Of a stretch of 64,000 nucleotides of DNA, positions 41,928 through 52,245 are shown piece after piece; positions within the stretch are counted from its first letter, which is position 1, and every line of letters begins with the position of its first letter. This stretch comes from Bartonella sp. WD16.2. GTDB lineage: Bacteria; Pseudomonadota; Alphaproteobacteria; Rhizobiales; Rhizobiaceae. The stretch covers positions 682,001-746,000 of the forward strand of contig NZ_CP019781.1 in NCBI RefSeq assembly GCF_002022505.1, given 5' to 3'. Made by a program: the position numbers and the translations under genes. The notes under the pieces are model-generated. The model was not told where the DNA came from. It saw only the letters and a program-made list of their open reading frames with translations, and searched no databases.

Positions 41928-42880
41928 GTGATATCAATTTTTTGCGTCAATATGACGACATCGAAGGGATTTTATCACCATCACAAAATAACATCATCAT
42001 TGGTCATAAGGAAGTTCGCCACTTTTTGGCGCAAATACGTAAAGAAGGGTGTGTACATCATGCATTATTATTTGAAGGAGAGCGGGGGATTGGTAAAGCA
42101 ACATTAGCATTTCACTTTGCTTGGAATATTTTAAGTAATCAAGAAAGTGGTTTTTTGCAGCCAGAACATGATTCAGTTGTATGGCATCAGATAATGCAGG
42201 GCAGTTACCCTGGTCTTATACATATTTCTCGCCATTTTGATTTAAAAACACAAAAGTTCAAAACAAGCATATCAATTGATGATATCCGCGACGTCATACA
42301 TTTTTTAAACCAAACATCGCAAGATGGTGGATGGCGTATCATCATCATCGATTCTGCAGATGATATGAGTAGAAGTGCTGCTAATGCAATTCTCAAAATG
42401 CTTGAAGAGCCTCCCGTAAAGGCTTTATTTATTATTATTACACATTGTTCAGGAAAATTACTTCCAACAATTCGCTCACGCTGTCAACAGATCTCTCTAC
42501 GACCATTGTGTGATGATGAAATAAAACAAGTCATTTCACATATTCTTTCTGATCAGGGTGATATCGATAAAGAAACCATGAAAATGGTTATTCAAAAATC
42601 CCAAGGAAACCCTCGGAAAGCGCTCTTACTTGCGTGTTATGGTGGACTTGAAATTGTTCAAACCATTGATAGTTTTTTAGAACAATCAGTTTGTAATTTA
42701 GCTCTTGTACACAATCTTGCTCAGACACTTTCTTCATCGGATTCGGATGTCAAATTTCAACAATTTTGTGATGAAATTCTTGATAAGATTCAAAAAAAGC
42801 TATTATTTCAGCTGAAAAGGGGACTCTCGCTCTTTCGAAAGAATATGCACAAACATGGCAAGAGATTTATCAGGAAATAG
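41924..42880 (+). CDS. holB: DNA polymerase III subunit delta', C terminus frameshifted or recoded
   Basis: Clamp-loader AAA+ subunit. A P-loop-like GERGIGKATLAF is at about 50, IIIIDSADDMSRSAANAILKMLEEPP at about 120-145, and the SRC-like segment TIRSRCQQISLRPL near 168. The in-frame product ends at 42880 after a basic tail with no family resemblance. The -1 frame continues AIISAEKGTLALSKEYAQ and runs to a stop at 42978, restoring a normal delta' C terminus. The switch lies at CAA-AAA-AAG (42791-42799), which contains the heptamer A-AAA-AAG in slippery register. An A8 tract would also restore the frame. Confidence 0.88.
   Translation: MSDINFLRQYDDIEGILSPSQNNIIIGHKEVRHFLAQIRKEGCVHHALLFEGERGIGKATLAFHFAWNILSNQESGFLQPEHDSVVWHQIMQGSYPGLIHISRHFDLKTQKFKTSISIDDIRDVIHFLNQTSQDGGWRIIIIDSADDMSRSAANAILKMLEEPPVKALFIIITHCSGKLLPTIRSRCQQISLRPLCDDEIKQVISHILSDQGDIDKETMKMVIQKSQGNPRKALLLACYGGLEIVQTIDSFLEQSVCNLALVHNLAQTLSSSDSDVKFQQFCDEILDKIQKKLLFQLKRGLSLFRKNMHKHGKRFIRK
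42793..42799 (+). promoter_or_regulatory. Candidate -1 slippery heptamer or frameshift site in holB
   Basis: A-AAA-AAG in zero-frame register, identical to the E. coli dnaX slippery heptamer. A -1 slip puts the ribosome onto GCT at 42799, the start of the conserved downstream frame. A weak palindrome, TTTCAGCTGAAA, follows within about ten bases. Loss of one A from an ancestral A8, or a sequencing undercall, explains the data equally well. Confidence 0.4.
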
Positions 42881-43038
42881 CGGAACTGCAATCATTTAAT
42901 CTTGATAAAAAGCAATTTGTTATCAATCTGCTTTTAAAAGTTCATAAGATCATTCACGAAGCTAAGCTTTTTCCGTGACAATGTAATTAATAGGCGTTAT
43001 GTCATTGTATCCTTTTTTATGTTTCAACTGGGTATAAC

Positions 43039-44598
43039 ATGCGTGACACATATTATATAACAACTCCAATTTTTTATCCTAATGGTGCTCCGCATATTGG
43101 GCATGCTTATAATGCAATTGTGAGTGATTCTTTAGCCCGTTTTCAACGATTGGACGGTAAAGACGTATTTTTTCTATCTGGTACGGATGAGCATGGTCTC
43201 AAAATGCAACAGGCAGCAGAAGCATTAAACATGACACCTCAGCAACTTGCAGACCGTAATAGTGCTATTTTTCAAAAAATGCTTACAGCGTTAAATTGCT
43301 CTAATGATGATTTTATTCGCACAACAGAAGAAAGACATCATCAAACCTGTCAAGCAATTTGGAAAAAAATGGAAGATAATGGAGATATTTATCTTGATCG
43401 TTATGCTGGTTGGTATTCGGTTCGTCAAGAATCTTATTATGAAGAAAAGGATACCCAAATTGGGGAAGATGGAATCCGTCGAGAAAAAGAACTAGGATCT
43501 CCAGTTGAGTGGAATGAAGAAGAAAGTTATTTTTTTAAGCTTTCCCGTTATGAAAAAGCTCTTCTTGAGCATTATGAAAAATATCCTGATCTCATTGCTC
43601 CCAATGAACGGCGTAATGAGATTATAAGTTTTATCAAATCAGGGTTGAAAGATATTTCCATTTCACGGACAAATTTTAATTGGGGGGTTGGTGTCCCAAA
43701 TAACTCAAAGCATGTAATGTATGTTTGGGTTGATGCACTTACAAATTATCTTACAGCAATTGATTTTTTCAATGAAACATCAAAAAAACGTCATTTTTGG
43801 TCTGCAAGTACTCATATTATTGGCAAAGATATTATTCGTTTCCACGCAATCTATTGGCCAGCGTTTTTGATGTCAGCTGGGATTAAATTACCTAAACGTA
43901 TTTTTGCACATGGTTTTTTGTTAAATCGCGGTGCAAAAATGTCAAAATCTGTTGGAAATGTAGTTGATCCTTTTGAAATAATCGACCGTTATGGTCTTGA
44001 TCAAGTCCGTTATTTTTTTCTTCGTGAAGTACCATTCGGGCAAGATGGTAGTTATAATCACGAAAGTTTTGTAAATCGTATCAATGCAGATCTTGTTAAT
44101 GATCTTGGCAATTTAGCACAACGCTCTTTGTCTATGATACAAAAAAATTGTGACGCAAAAATTCCTGTGCCAACTGAATTTTTAGCTCAAGATGAACAAC
44201 TTTTAGAACAATCTCTTCAGATAATTGAGGTTGCACGCCAAGCTATGTTACGCCAGGCACCACATTTAGCGCTCTCAGCCATTTTTTCAGTTGTGGCAAA
44301 TGCTAACCGTTATTTTGCTAGTGAAGAGCCTTGGAGTTTATGTAAAAGTAATCCAGAAAGATTTTTTACAGTTCTTTATGTAACTTTGGAAGTTTTGCGA
44401 CGGATAGGTATTATACTTTTGCCTTTTATTCCTCAATCAGCTGCCAAACTTCTTGATAGTCTTGCGATTGCTAAGGAAGATCGCTTATTATGTCATATAA
44501 GCGATTCAAAAATTAAAGAAGGTGAAAATCTCCCATTACCGGTACCAATTTTTCCCCGTTATGTCTTTAAGAAAGCTGATGTAAATGATGTTGATTGA
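43039..44598 (+). CDS. metG: Methionyl-tRNA synthetase
   Basis: Class I synthetase. HIGH motif in [13 protein letters not shown] at about 14-26; KMSKS in [11 protein letters not shown] near 300. The connective peptide lacks the zinc-knuckle cysteines, so this is the short type without zinc. 519 residues; no C-terminal tRNA-binding EMAP domain. ATG 43039. It overlaps tatD by 14 bases in the tmk-holB-metG-tatD-MBL operon. Confidence 0.97.
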   Translation: MRDTYYITTPIFYPNGAPHIGHAYNAIVSDSLARFQRLDGKDVFFLSGTDEHGLKMQQAAEALNMTPQQLADRNSAIFQKMLTALNCSNDDFIRTTEERHHQTCQAIWKKMEDNGDIYLDRYAGWYSVRQESYYEEKDTQIGEDGIRREKELGSPVEWNEEESYFFKLSRYEKALLEHYEKYPDLIAPNERRNEIISFIKSGLKDISISRTNFNWGVGVPNNSKHVMYVWVDALTNYLTAIDFFNETSKKRHFWSASTHIIGKDIIRFHAIYWPAFLMSAGIKLPKRIFAHGFLLNRGAKMSKSVGNVVDPFEIIDRYGLDQVRYFFLREVPFGQDGSYNHESFVNRINADLVNDLGNLAQRSLSMIQKNCDAKIPVPTEFLAQDEQLLEQSLQIIEVARQAMLRQAPHLALSAIFSVVANANRYFASEEPWSLCKSNPERFFTVLYVTLEVLRRIGIILLPFIPQSAAKLLDSLAIAKEDRLLCHISDSKIKEGENLPLPVPIFPRYVFKKADVNDVD

Positions 44599-45361
44599 TA
44601 CGCACTGTCATCTTGATTTTGAAGATTTTGCTCAGAATTTGGATGGTGTTATTCAACGTGCTTTAGCTGTTGATGTTGGACGTATGATAACAATCTCAAC
44701 ACATGTTCATAAGTTAGATAAACTTTTAGCAATCACACAAGCTTATGATCAGGTTTTTTGTTCTGTTGGTACTCACCCCAATCATGTGTGTGAAGAACAG
44801 AATATTAAAGCTGAAGATCTTATTCATTTATCAAAACATCCTAAAATTGTTGCGTTTGGCGAATCTGGGCTTGATTATTATTATAATTATACTTCACCAC
44901 AAGAGCAAAAGAAGAGTTTTCAGGAACATATCATTGCTTCTCGGGAAACGCAGCTACCTCTTGTAATTCATTCACGTAATGCGGATGCTGATATGGAACA
45001 AATATTGCGTGAACAAATGAAAGAAGGGGAATTTCCATTTATTTTTCATTGTTATTCGTCTGGCATGCAGCTTGCTCGTGCTGGCATTGAACTTGGTGGT
45101 TATATATCTTTTTCAGGTATTCTCACTTTTAAAAATGCACTTGAAATTCGTGAAATAGCAAAAATCATACCTTATGAACGTTTGTTAATTGAAACAGACT
45201 CACCATTTTTAGCGCCTGTGCCTCACCGTGGACAAACAAATGAGCCGTCTTTTGTGCGTCATACAGCGGTTATTTTAGCTGAAACTATTAGTTTAAATAT
45301 TGAAGAAATTGCTCAGATAACAACACAAAATGCTTTTCGTTTATTTAGAAAAATGAAATAA
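44585..45361 (+). CDS. tatD: TatD family metal-dependent DNase
   Basis: TIM-barrel hydrolase with [11 protein letters not shown] (metal histidines) at about 4-14, [26 protein letters not shown] and [14 protein letters not shown]. 258 residues. Two adjacent ATGs, 44585 and 44588, are possible starts. It lies between metG and the phosphodiesterase-like gene, an order common in alphaproteobacteria. Confidence 0.95.
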   Translation: MMLIDTHCHLDFEDFAQNLDGVIQRALAVDVGRMITISTHVHKLDKLLAITQAYDQVFCSVGTHPNHVCEEQNIKAEDLIHLSKHPKIVAFGESGLDYYYNYTSPQEQKKSFQEHIIASRETQLPLVIHSRNADADMEQILREQMKEGEFPFIFHCYSSGMQLARAGIELGGYISFSGILTFKNALEIREIAKIIPYERLLIETDSPFLAPVPHRGQTNEPSFVRHTAVILAETISLNIEEIAQITTQNAFRLFRKMK

Positions 45362-45366
45362 AAAGA

Positions 45367-46179
45367 ATGTTTGATTGTTACCGATTTACGATATTGGGTT
45401 GTGGTTCATCTCCTGGAGTGCCACGTCCCAATGGTTATTGGGGAGCTTGTGATCCAAATAATCCGAAAAATAAACGCTATAGAACTTCCCTGTTAGTTGA
45501 ACGAATTGATAAATCGGGAAAAAAAACAACAGTTGTTATTGATACAGGTCCAGATTTTCGATCACAAATGATTAAGTCGCATGTTAATCATCTTGATGCT
45601 GTTATCTATACACATCCTCATGCAGATCATGTTCATGGTATTGATGATTTACGTAGTTATGCGCTTGCACAAAAATGTTTAATAGATATTTATGCAAATG
45701 CATTTACGTTAAAGTATCTTAACGAGTCTTTTGGCTATTGTTTTCAAACACCGAAGGGTTCCAGTTATTCTCCTATTTTAAAGGCACATCTTATAAATGA
45801 AAACAGTGAATTTATAATTCAAGGGCAGGGTGGAGCAATTACTTTTAAAACACATTTACAATTTCATGGTGGCATTAACTCTTTGGGTTTTCGTATTGGC
45901 AATGTTGCTTACTGTACAGATGTAAATCAATTTCCTACAGAAGCATTACAAAACCTTATGGATTTAGATGTTTTAATTATTGACTCTCTTCAGTTTAAAC
46001 CTCATCCAAGTCATTTTTCGGTTGATCAAGCATTGCATTGGATAAAGTATTTAAAACCTAAACGAGCTATATTGACTCATATGGATAATTCGCTTGATTA
46101 TAATGATGTTTTAAACTACGTCCCACCAAACGTTGAGCCTGCTTATCAAGGTCTTACCTTTGAAACAAATGTACTCTAG
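45367..46179 (+). CDS. MBL-fold metallo-hydrolase (PhnP-like phosphodiesterase)
   Basis: Metallo-beta-lactamase fold, 270 residues. The metal motif is YTHPHADHVHGIDDLR at about 78-93; upstream GCGSSPGVPRPNGYWGACDP and downstream AILTHMDNSLDY are the conserved blocks of the PhnP/RNase Z-like cyclic phosphodiesterases. Physiological substrate unknown. It starts five bases after tatD and probably ends the operon. Confidence 0.9.
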   Translation: MFDCYRFTILGCGSSPGVPRPNGYWGACDPNNPKNKRYRTSLLVERIDKSGKKTTVVIDTGPDFRSQMIKSHVNHLDAVIYTHPHADHVHGIDDLRSYALAQKCLIDIYANAFTLKYLNESFGYCFQTPKGSSYSPILKAHLINENSEFIIQGQGGAITFKTHLQFHGGINSLGFRIGNVAYCTDVNQFPTEALQNLMDLDVLIIDSLQFKPHPSHFSVDQALHWIKYLKPKRAILTHMDNSLDYNDVLNYVPPNVEPAYQGLTFETNVL

Positions 46180-46497
46180 AATATATAAAATTATTGAATT
46201 TTTGTACAATAAAGTTATGCAACAGAAAACAATTTGAATTTTAATGTTAATTGAAAGCAAAGTAAATTATACAAATATATAGGCTTTATCTAACAATCAG
46301 AGTGTATATTATATATTCTTTATAAGAAGATTTTTTACAAAATTAAATATTAGTGTGTTTCTTGTAAAAGGTGGATCTAATGTAGTTTTCTTATTGCTAT
46401 GGTTCTGTAAAAGAAAGATTTGTGTAGAAAAATTAGAAAAAGAAAATATGCATTTAATTTATATTTTCTATTTTTATAGAAGGGTAAATTTATATTA
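46180..46497. other. Gene-free gap upstream of divK
   Basis: About 320 AT-rich bases, presumably the divK promoter region. I searched for the CtrA pattern TTAA-N7-TTAA and found no good match by eye. Confidence 0.35.
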
Positions 46498-46863
46498 ATG
46501 TTAAAGAAAGTCATGATTGTAGAAGATAACGAACTCAATATGAAGTTATTCCGTGATCTGGTAGAGGTAAGTGGTTACGAAACCGTTGAAACACGTAATG
46601 GCCTTATTGCATTAGATTTAGCTCGCTCGACAATGCCCTCTCTTATTATTATGGATATTCAGTTGCCTGAAGTTTCAGGGATTGATGTTATTAAACAATT
46701 AAAAGAGGATGAAAAACTTAAATCTATTCCTATTGTCGCTGTAACAGCTTTTGCTATGAAGGGGGATGAAGAACGCATTCGTGCCAGTGGATGTGAAGAA
46801 TATATGTCAAAACCTATTTCTGTTCCGCATTTTATTACAATGCTGAAATCTTTTTTAAACTGA
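46498..46863 (+). CDS. divK: Single-domain response regulator DivK
   Basis: Receiver-only regulator of the alphaproteobacterial cell-cycle circuit (PleC/DivJ phosphorelay to CtrA). 121 residues: acidic pair [11 protein letters not shown], phospho-acceptor Asp in [12 protein letters not shown] at about 53, switch Thr/Ala region [10 protein letters not shown], and Lys in YMSKPISV. The near-invariant DivK sequence makes the call firm. The usual downstream pleD is absent. Confidence 0.94.
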   Translation: MLKKVMIVEDNELNMKLFRDLVEVSGYETVETRNGLIALDLARSTMPSLIIMDIQLPEVSGIDVIKQLKEDEKLKSIPIVAVTAFAMKGDEERIRASGCEEYMSKPISVPHFITMLKSFLN

Positions 46864-46890
46864 AGTTATTATTCAGTTTTCTTTTTTTAT
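46858..46890 (+). terminator. Terminator of divK
   Basis: AACTGAA overlapping the divK stop pairs with TTCAGTT around a seven-base loop and leads into TTCTTTTTTT. A compact intrinsic terminator. Confidence 0.6.
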
Positions 46891-46950
46891 GGTAATAGGA
46901 AGATAAATTGAAAAGTATAACTTTATAAAATAGTTTTTTAAGTATACTGT

Positions 46951-46983
46951 TAAAAATAAAAAACCCCACTAAAAGATGGGATT
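46951..46983 (-). terminator. Terminator of rplM-rpsI
   Basis: On the minus strand AATCCCA pairs with TGGGGTT around an eight-base loop and runs into TTTTTATTTTTA. It lies 28 bases after the rpsI stop and is the best-formed terminator in the window. Confidence 0.7.
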
Positions 46984-47010
46984 TTCATTCATACATACAA
47001 AAACTGAAAA

Positions 47011-47508
47011 TTAACGCTTTGAGAATTGGAAAGAGCGACGTGCTTTTGCTTTACCATATTTTTTACGTTCAACAACACGACTATCTCGTGTAAGAAAACC
47101 ACCTTTTTTTAAGATAGTACGAAGTTCTGGTTCATAATAAGTTAAAGCTTTAGAAATTCCATGACGTACTGCACCTGCTTGGCCGGAAAGACCACCACCA
47201 GCAACAGTTGCAACAATGTCAAATTGGGTATCTCTGTTGGTTATAACAATCGGCTGACGAAGAATCATTCTAAGAACAGGACGGGCAAAATATTTATCAA
47301 ACTCTTTATTATTAATAGTAATTTTTCCAGAGCCTGGCTTGACCCATACACGAGCAACAGCACCTTTACGTTTTCCTGTTGCATAAGCACGCTTTTGTGA
47401 ATCAAGTTTTTGCACGTGAATAGGAGCAGCAACACTTTCATTTTTATTATTAACTTCTATAGTCGATATTGTTGCACCAAGCTCAGAAAGAGAATTAATT
47501 TCAGCCAT
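47011..47508 (-). CDS. rpsI: 30S ribosomal protein S9
   Basis: 165 residues with the extended alphaproteobacterial N terminus before [16 protein letters not shown]. Ends in the invariant basic tail [17 protein letters not shown] that reaches the P-site tRNA. Starts three bases after rplM; terminator downstream. Confidence 0.98.
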   Translation of the reverse strand: MAEINSLSELGATISTIEVNNKNESVAAPIHVQKLDSQKRAYATGKRKGAVARVWVKPGSGKITINNKEFDKYFARPVLRMILRQPIVITNRDTQFDIVATVAGGGLSGQAGAVRHGISKALTYYEPELRTILKKGGFLTRDSRVVERKKYGKAKARRSFQFSKR

Positions 47509-47511
47509 AAT

Positions 47512-47976
47512 TTAAGCAATCCTTTTATTTTTGCGGTTTAGAGCACCGATATCAAGAGCTTCGGGCTGTTGCGCTGCATGCGGATGTTGACTACCGGCAT
47601 AAACACGTAAATTTTTCATTTGACGACGACCAAGTGGACCACGGGGAATCATGCGCTCTACTGCTTTTTCAACAATTCGTTCAGGAAAACGACCTTCAAG
47701 AATTTGACGAGCTGTACGTTCTTTAATGCCACCGATATAGCCAGTGTGCCAATAATATTTTTTATCAGTATATTTTCTGCCCGTAAGAGCTACTTTCTCT
47801 GCGTTGATAACAATGACATTATCACCATCATCAACATGGGGGGTAAAAGTAGTTTTATGTTTGCCACGTAAGCGATTGGCAACGAGCGTGGCAAGACGAC
47901 CTAAAACAAGGTTTTCTGCGTTAATAATAACCCATTTCTTTACCACTTCAGTTGGCTTTTGTGAAAAAGTTGCCAT
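47512..47976 (-). CDS. rplM: 50S ribosomal protein L13
   Basis: 154-residue early-assembly protein. [22 protein letters not shown] at the N terminus, [14 protein letters not shown] core, then [14 protein letters not shown] and [23 protein letters not shown] 47976. First gene of rplM-rpsI. Confidence 0.98.
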   Translation of the reverse strand: MATFSQKPTEVVKKWVIINAENLVLGRLATLVANRLRGKHKTTFTPHVDDGDNVIVINAEKVALTGRKYTDKKYYWHTGYIGGIKERTARQILEGRFPERIVEKAVERMIPRGPLGRRQMKNLRVYAGSQHPHAAQQPEALDIGALNRKNKRIA

Positions 47977-48273
47977 AGAAGTATCCTTTATTAAAGCCCT
48001 TAATATGAAAACACTTTTTATTATTTTACATTGTGAATGATTGCCACAACCAAACTACATCTCAATATATATTATTTGTCTGATATAATGTCTTACGATT
48101 TGCGTCAAGAAAAATAAAAGCTAAAAAGTAACGCAATTACAAATAAGAGTATTATAATGCTCTTAAGTGTAACAGTCTACTCATATCATGAGACAAAATA
48201 TAACGCTATATAAAATATTTCATCTTTTAAGTGTTAATTGTATTTTTGCTACTTTCGTTGTACATAAAGGATA

Positions 48274-50057
48274 ATGCAGTTACCTTATTATTGTCTCAAT
48301 GTTAAATCTTCTGCTTGTGATCAGGCTTGGGTAGATCCTCTTGATATTCAAGGGATCAATAATGCTCGTGCTATTTCTCAAAAATTTGGTTTTCCAGATC
48401 AGTTGGCTCGGGTTCTTGCTGCAAGAAACGTTGATGAATCTGAAGCTGTTTCTTTTATTAATCCCACACTACGCAATCTGCTACCTAATCCAGAAAGTTT
48501 TACGGATATGCAATATGCAGCAGAGCGCTTGGTTAAAGCTATTATGGACCGAGAGAAAATAGCTGTTTTCGGTGATTATGATGTTGATGGAGCTTGTTCA
48601 TCAGCGCTTTTAGCACGTTTTTTACGCTATTTTGGTATAACAGTTAAAATCTATATTCCTGATCGTATTATTGAGGGCTATGGTCCAAATGAACAGGCAA
48701 TGAAGATGTTGGCACAGGAAGGGGCAAGTTTAATTATTACTGTTGATTGTGGTGCAAACAGTCCAGATGCAATAAAGGCAGCTAGACTTGCAGGTGCTGA
48801 TGTTGTGGTTTTAGATCATCACCAAATGTCAGACGTTCATCAGGAGGCTGTTGCTCTTGTTAATCCTAATCGTCCTGATGATTTTTCTGAACAAGGGCAT
48901 TTATGTGCTGCTGGCATCGTATTTGTTACATTAGTATGGGTAAATCGTTTACTGCGGAAGCAAAAATGGGTAGAGACTGTTCCTGATCTTTTGAGTATGC
49001 TTGATCTTGTTGCATTAGCTACCGTATGCGATGTGGTTCCATTGCGAGGTGTTAATCGCGCTTTTGTGGTTAAAGGGCTTCAAGTAGCGCGTTCTATGCA
49101 CAATGCTGGGATAGCTGCTTTAGCAAAGGCTGCACGTATAGGTGAGCCAATTAATAGTTTTCATTTAGGTTTTTTATTAGGGCCTAGAATTAATGCAGGA
49201 GGGCGCATTGGGGACCAAGCTTTGGGAGCGCGATTGCTTAGTTGTAATGATAGAGATGAAGCTGATAAAGTTGCAGAACAATTAAGTCAGCTTAATCAGG
49301 AACGTCAAGAGATGGAAGCTATTCAATTAGCTCAAGCAGAGGCTTATATTGATTCTGTTCATCACGATAAAGAAATGTCGTCATCACTTGTAGTTGCTTG
49401 CCAAGAATGGCATCCAGGAATTGTTGGTATCCTTGCCTCCCGTTTAAAAGAACGTTTTTTTTGTCCTGTTTTTGTAATTGCTTTGAAAGAAGATGGTAGA
49501 GGTACAGGATCAGGGCGTTCAATTAGTGGTGTAGATTTGGGAGCACTTGTTCATGAAGCTGTCGCATTAAACTTATTAGAAAAAGGGGGGGACATAGTAT
49601 GGCAGCTGGGATTACAATTCAATCTACGAAAGTTAAAGCTTTTCAAGAATGGTTAGAAGAAAAAGTTTCTGTGGTAGTTTCGCAATTACGTGCTAAAAAG
49701 TCTCTCAGTATAGATGGCTTTCTTTCTGCTTCTGGTGCTAATAAAGATCTTTTTGATATGATTGAAAAAGCAGGTCCTTTTGGTTCAGAAAATGCTACAC
49801 CTGTTTTTGTTCTTCCTTCTCATCGGTTGGTTAGTGTATGTGAGGTTGGGAAAGGGCATTTGCGCCTCTTTGTTTCTGATCTTGAAGGCAAAAAACTCCA
49901 AGGAATAGCTTTTCATGCAGTGGGAACATCTCTTGGCAATTTTCTTTCTGAAAATGTTGGTGAAACAATTCATGTAGCGGGTAATCTTAGTTTAAATTAC
50001 TGGAATGGGACAATCAATCCGCAATTACGTGTTATTGATGCAGCAGCAGTGGTTTGA
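48274..50057 (+). pseudogene. recJ: Single-stranded-DNA exonuclease RecJ, frameshifted in the DHHA1 motif
   Basis: 5'-3' ssDNA exonuclease of the RecF pathway. The first frame (48274-49656) holds the DHH catalytic core: FGDYDVDGACSSALLARF at about 100, VDCGANSPDA, LDHHQMSD and INAGGRIGDQALGARLL. The second (49599-50057) holds the rest of DHHA1 and the OB fold. The break is at a G7 run (49585-49591) inside GGGHxMAAG: with eight Gs the sequence reads KGGGHSMAAG, exactly the conserved motif. So one G is missing, either in the genome or in the sequence. Start ATG 48274 with AAAGGA upstream. Confidence 0.9.
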
Positions 50058-50072
50058 TAAACATTTTTTCCA

Positions 50073-52151
50073 TTAGATATCAAGATTATATGCAAAAGTT
50101 GAATTTTCTTGTATGAATCGAAACCGTGCTTCTGGTTTTGACCCCATTAAACTTTCCACTGTATCTTTAGTTTTTTGCATTTCAAGTGCATTGATAGAAA
50201 TGCGCAAAAGTGTGCGTTTTTGAGGATGCATAGTTGTTTCTTTAAGCTGTTCAGCACGCATTTCTCCAAGGCCTTTAAAACGTCCGATCTCGATTTTAGC
50301 TTTTCCAGTAAATTCAGTTTTTAGCAGTTCATCTTTATGGGCGTCATTGCGCGCATAAGCGACTTTTCCCCCTTGTGATATTCTGTAAAGAGGAGGTACA
50401 GCAAGATATAAGTGTCCCCCACGGATGAGATCGGGCATTTCTTGAAAGAAAAAGGTTATTAAAAGTGAAGCAATATGTGCACCATCAACATCTGCGTCAG
50501 TCATAATAATAACACGCTCATATCTAAGATCATCTTCACGATATTTAGAACGTGTTCCACATCCAAGAACGAGAATAAGATCACTAATTGTTTGGCTTGT
50601 AACCATCTTCTCACGTGCAGCACTGGCTACGTTTAAAATTTTTCCCCGAAGAGGTAAAATTGCTTGGTTTGCTCTATTGCGTGCTTGTTTGGCAGAACCA
50701 CCGGCCGAATCTCCTTCAACAATAAATAATTCAGCGCCCGCAGCAGAATTTTGACTGCAATCTGCTAATTTACCAGGCAGACGTAATTTACGTACAGCTG
50801 TTTTTCGATTTATTTCTCTATCCTGACGTCGTTTTACACGTTCTTCAGCTCGTTCAATAACCCAATCAAGAAGCTTTGTCGCTTCTTGTGGAGAATTAGC
50901 AAGCCAATGGTCAAAAGGATCACGTATTGCATTTTCAACAATACGTTGTGCTTCAATTGTAGCCAATCGATCTTTAGTTTGCCCAACAAATTCAGGTTCT
51001 CTAATAAAAACTGAAAGCACTGCGACGGTTGATACCATAACATCATCAGAAGTAATAATAGCGGCGCGCTTGTTTCCTATTAATTCAGCATATGCTTTTA
51101 ATCCACGTAAAAGAGCTTGCCGCAACCCTATTTCATGGGTTCCACCTTCTCGCGTAGGAATAGTATTGCAGTAGGATTGTACACCAGCATCGCTGCTATG
51201 CCAAGCTACCGCCCACTCAACTGAGCCATGATTGGCACGTTGTTTCGTTTTACCAGAAAAAATTTCAGCTGTTATACAATATTTACTATTCAACGATGAT
51301 GATAAATAGTCTTTAAGCCCATCTGGAAAATGAAAAGTAGCTTTTTCAGGAATATTGTTGATGCCTTCAAGTACTACAGGGTCACAACTCCAGCGAATTT
51401 TAACTCCACTGAAAAGATAGGCTTTAGAACGTGCCATTTTGTAAATTTTTTCAGGTTCAAAAGCTATTTTTTCGCCAAAAATTTTACTATCAGGATGAAA
51501 ACGAACTCGTGTACCGCGACGGTTGTAGACATCACCTAAATCTTCTAATCCAGATTGAGGAATACCGCGTGAGAAACGCTGACGGTAAAGTTTTCGTTCC
51601 CGTGCTACTTCAACTTCCATATCGTCAGAAAGAGCGTTGACAACAGAGATACCTACTCCATGTAAACCACCAGAAGTTTGATAAGCTTTCCCATCAAATT
51701 TTCCTCCTGAGTGAAGTTGTGTCATAATGACTTCAAGAGTAGATTTATTTGGCATTTGAGGATGGTTTTCAATAGGAATTCCACGTCCATTATCTGTAAC
51801 CGTTAGATAACCGTCTTTATCCAATGATACATCAATTAAATCAGCGTAACCAGCAACAGCTTCATCCATTGCATTATCAATGATTTCAGAAAATAAATGA
51901 TGAAGCGCTTTGCTATCTGTTCCACCAATATACATTCCAGGTCGCAAACGCACAGGCTCCAAACCTTCAAGTACTCGGATAGATGACGCATTATAGTCAT
52001 TCATTTCGGTATTATCTTTAGAGGTAGATACAGGCACTTTTAAAGGTATTGCTTTTGAATTTGCTGGAGTTTTCTGACTGTTTGCTTTCGTTTCCATACG
52101 AAGCTGAGCTTTATTTAAAATACTAAAAAGATCTTTATTATTATCGCTCAT
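50073..52151 (-). CDS. parE: DNA topoisomerase IV subunit B
   Basis: ATPase subunit that decatenates chromosomes with ParC. GHKL ATP site EIIDNAMDEAVAGYAD and DNGRGIPIENHP, G-loop GGLHGVGISVVNALS, then Toprim EGDSAGGSAKQARNR and DADVDGAHIASLL; C-terminal GRFKGLGEM is complete. 692 residues from ATG 52151; a TTG three codons upstream is in frame. The signatures favour ParE over GyrB: it is short, without the GyrB insert. Confidence 0.95.
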   Translation of the reverse strand: MSDNNKDLFSILNKAQLRMETKANSQKTPANSKAIPLKVPVSTSKDNTEMNDYNASSIRVLEGLEPVRLRPGMYIGGTDSKALHHLFSEIIDNAMDEAVAGYADLIDVSLDKDGYLTVTDNGRGIPIENHPQMPNKSTLEVIMTQLHSGGKFDGKAYQTSGGLHGVGISVVNALSDDMEVEVARERKLYRQRFSRGIPQSGLEDLGDVYNRRGTRVRFHPDSKIFGEKIAFEPEKIYKMARSKAYLFSGVKIRWSCDPVVLEGINNIPEKATFHFPDGLKDYLSSSLNSKYCITAEIFSGKTKQRANHGSVEWAVAWHSSDAGVQSYCNTIPTREGGTHEIGLRQALLRGLKAYAELIGNKRAAIITSDDVMVSTVAVLSVFIREPEFVGQTKDRLATIEAQRIVENAIRDPFDHWLANSPQEATKLLDWVIERAEERVKRRQDREINRKTAVRKLRLPGKLADCSQNSAAGAELFIVEGDSAGGSAKQARNRANQAILPLRGKILNVASAAREKMVTSQTISDLILVLGCGTRSKYREDDLRYERVIIMTDADVDGAHIASLLITFFFQEMPDLIRGGHLYLAVPPLYRISQGGKVAYARNDAHKDELLKTEFTGKAKIEIGRFKGLGEMRAEQLKETTMHPQKRTLLRISINALEMQKTKDTVESLMGSKPEARFRFIQENSTFAYNLDI

Positions 52152-52245
52152 AGCATTCAATTATCTATCTAAATTTTAAGTTATTAAAATAAACGTTTAA
52201 TCAAAATAGGCTTTATGCCCGTTTCTTGTTTAAAAATCAACGTAC

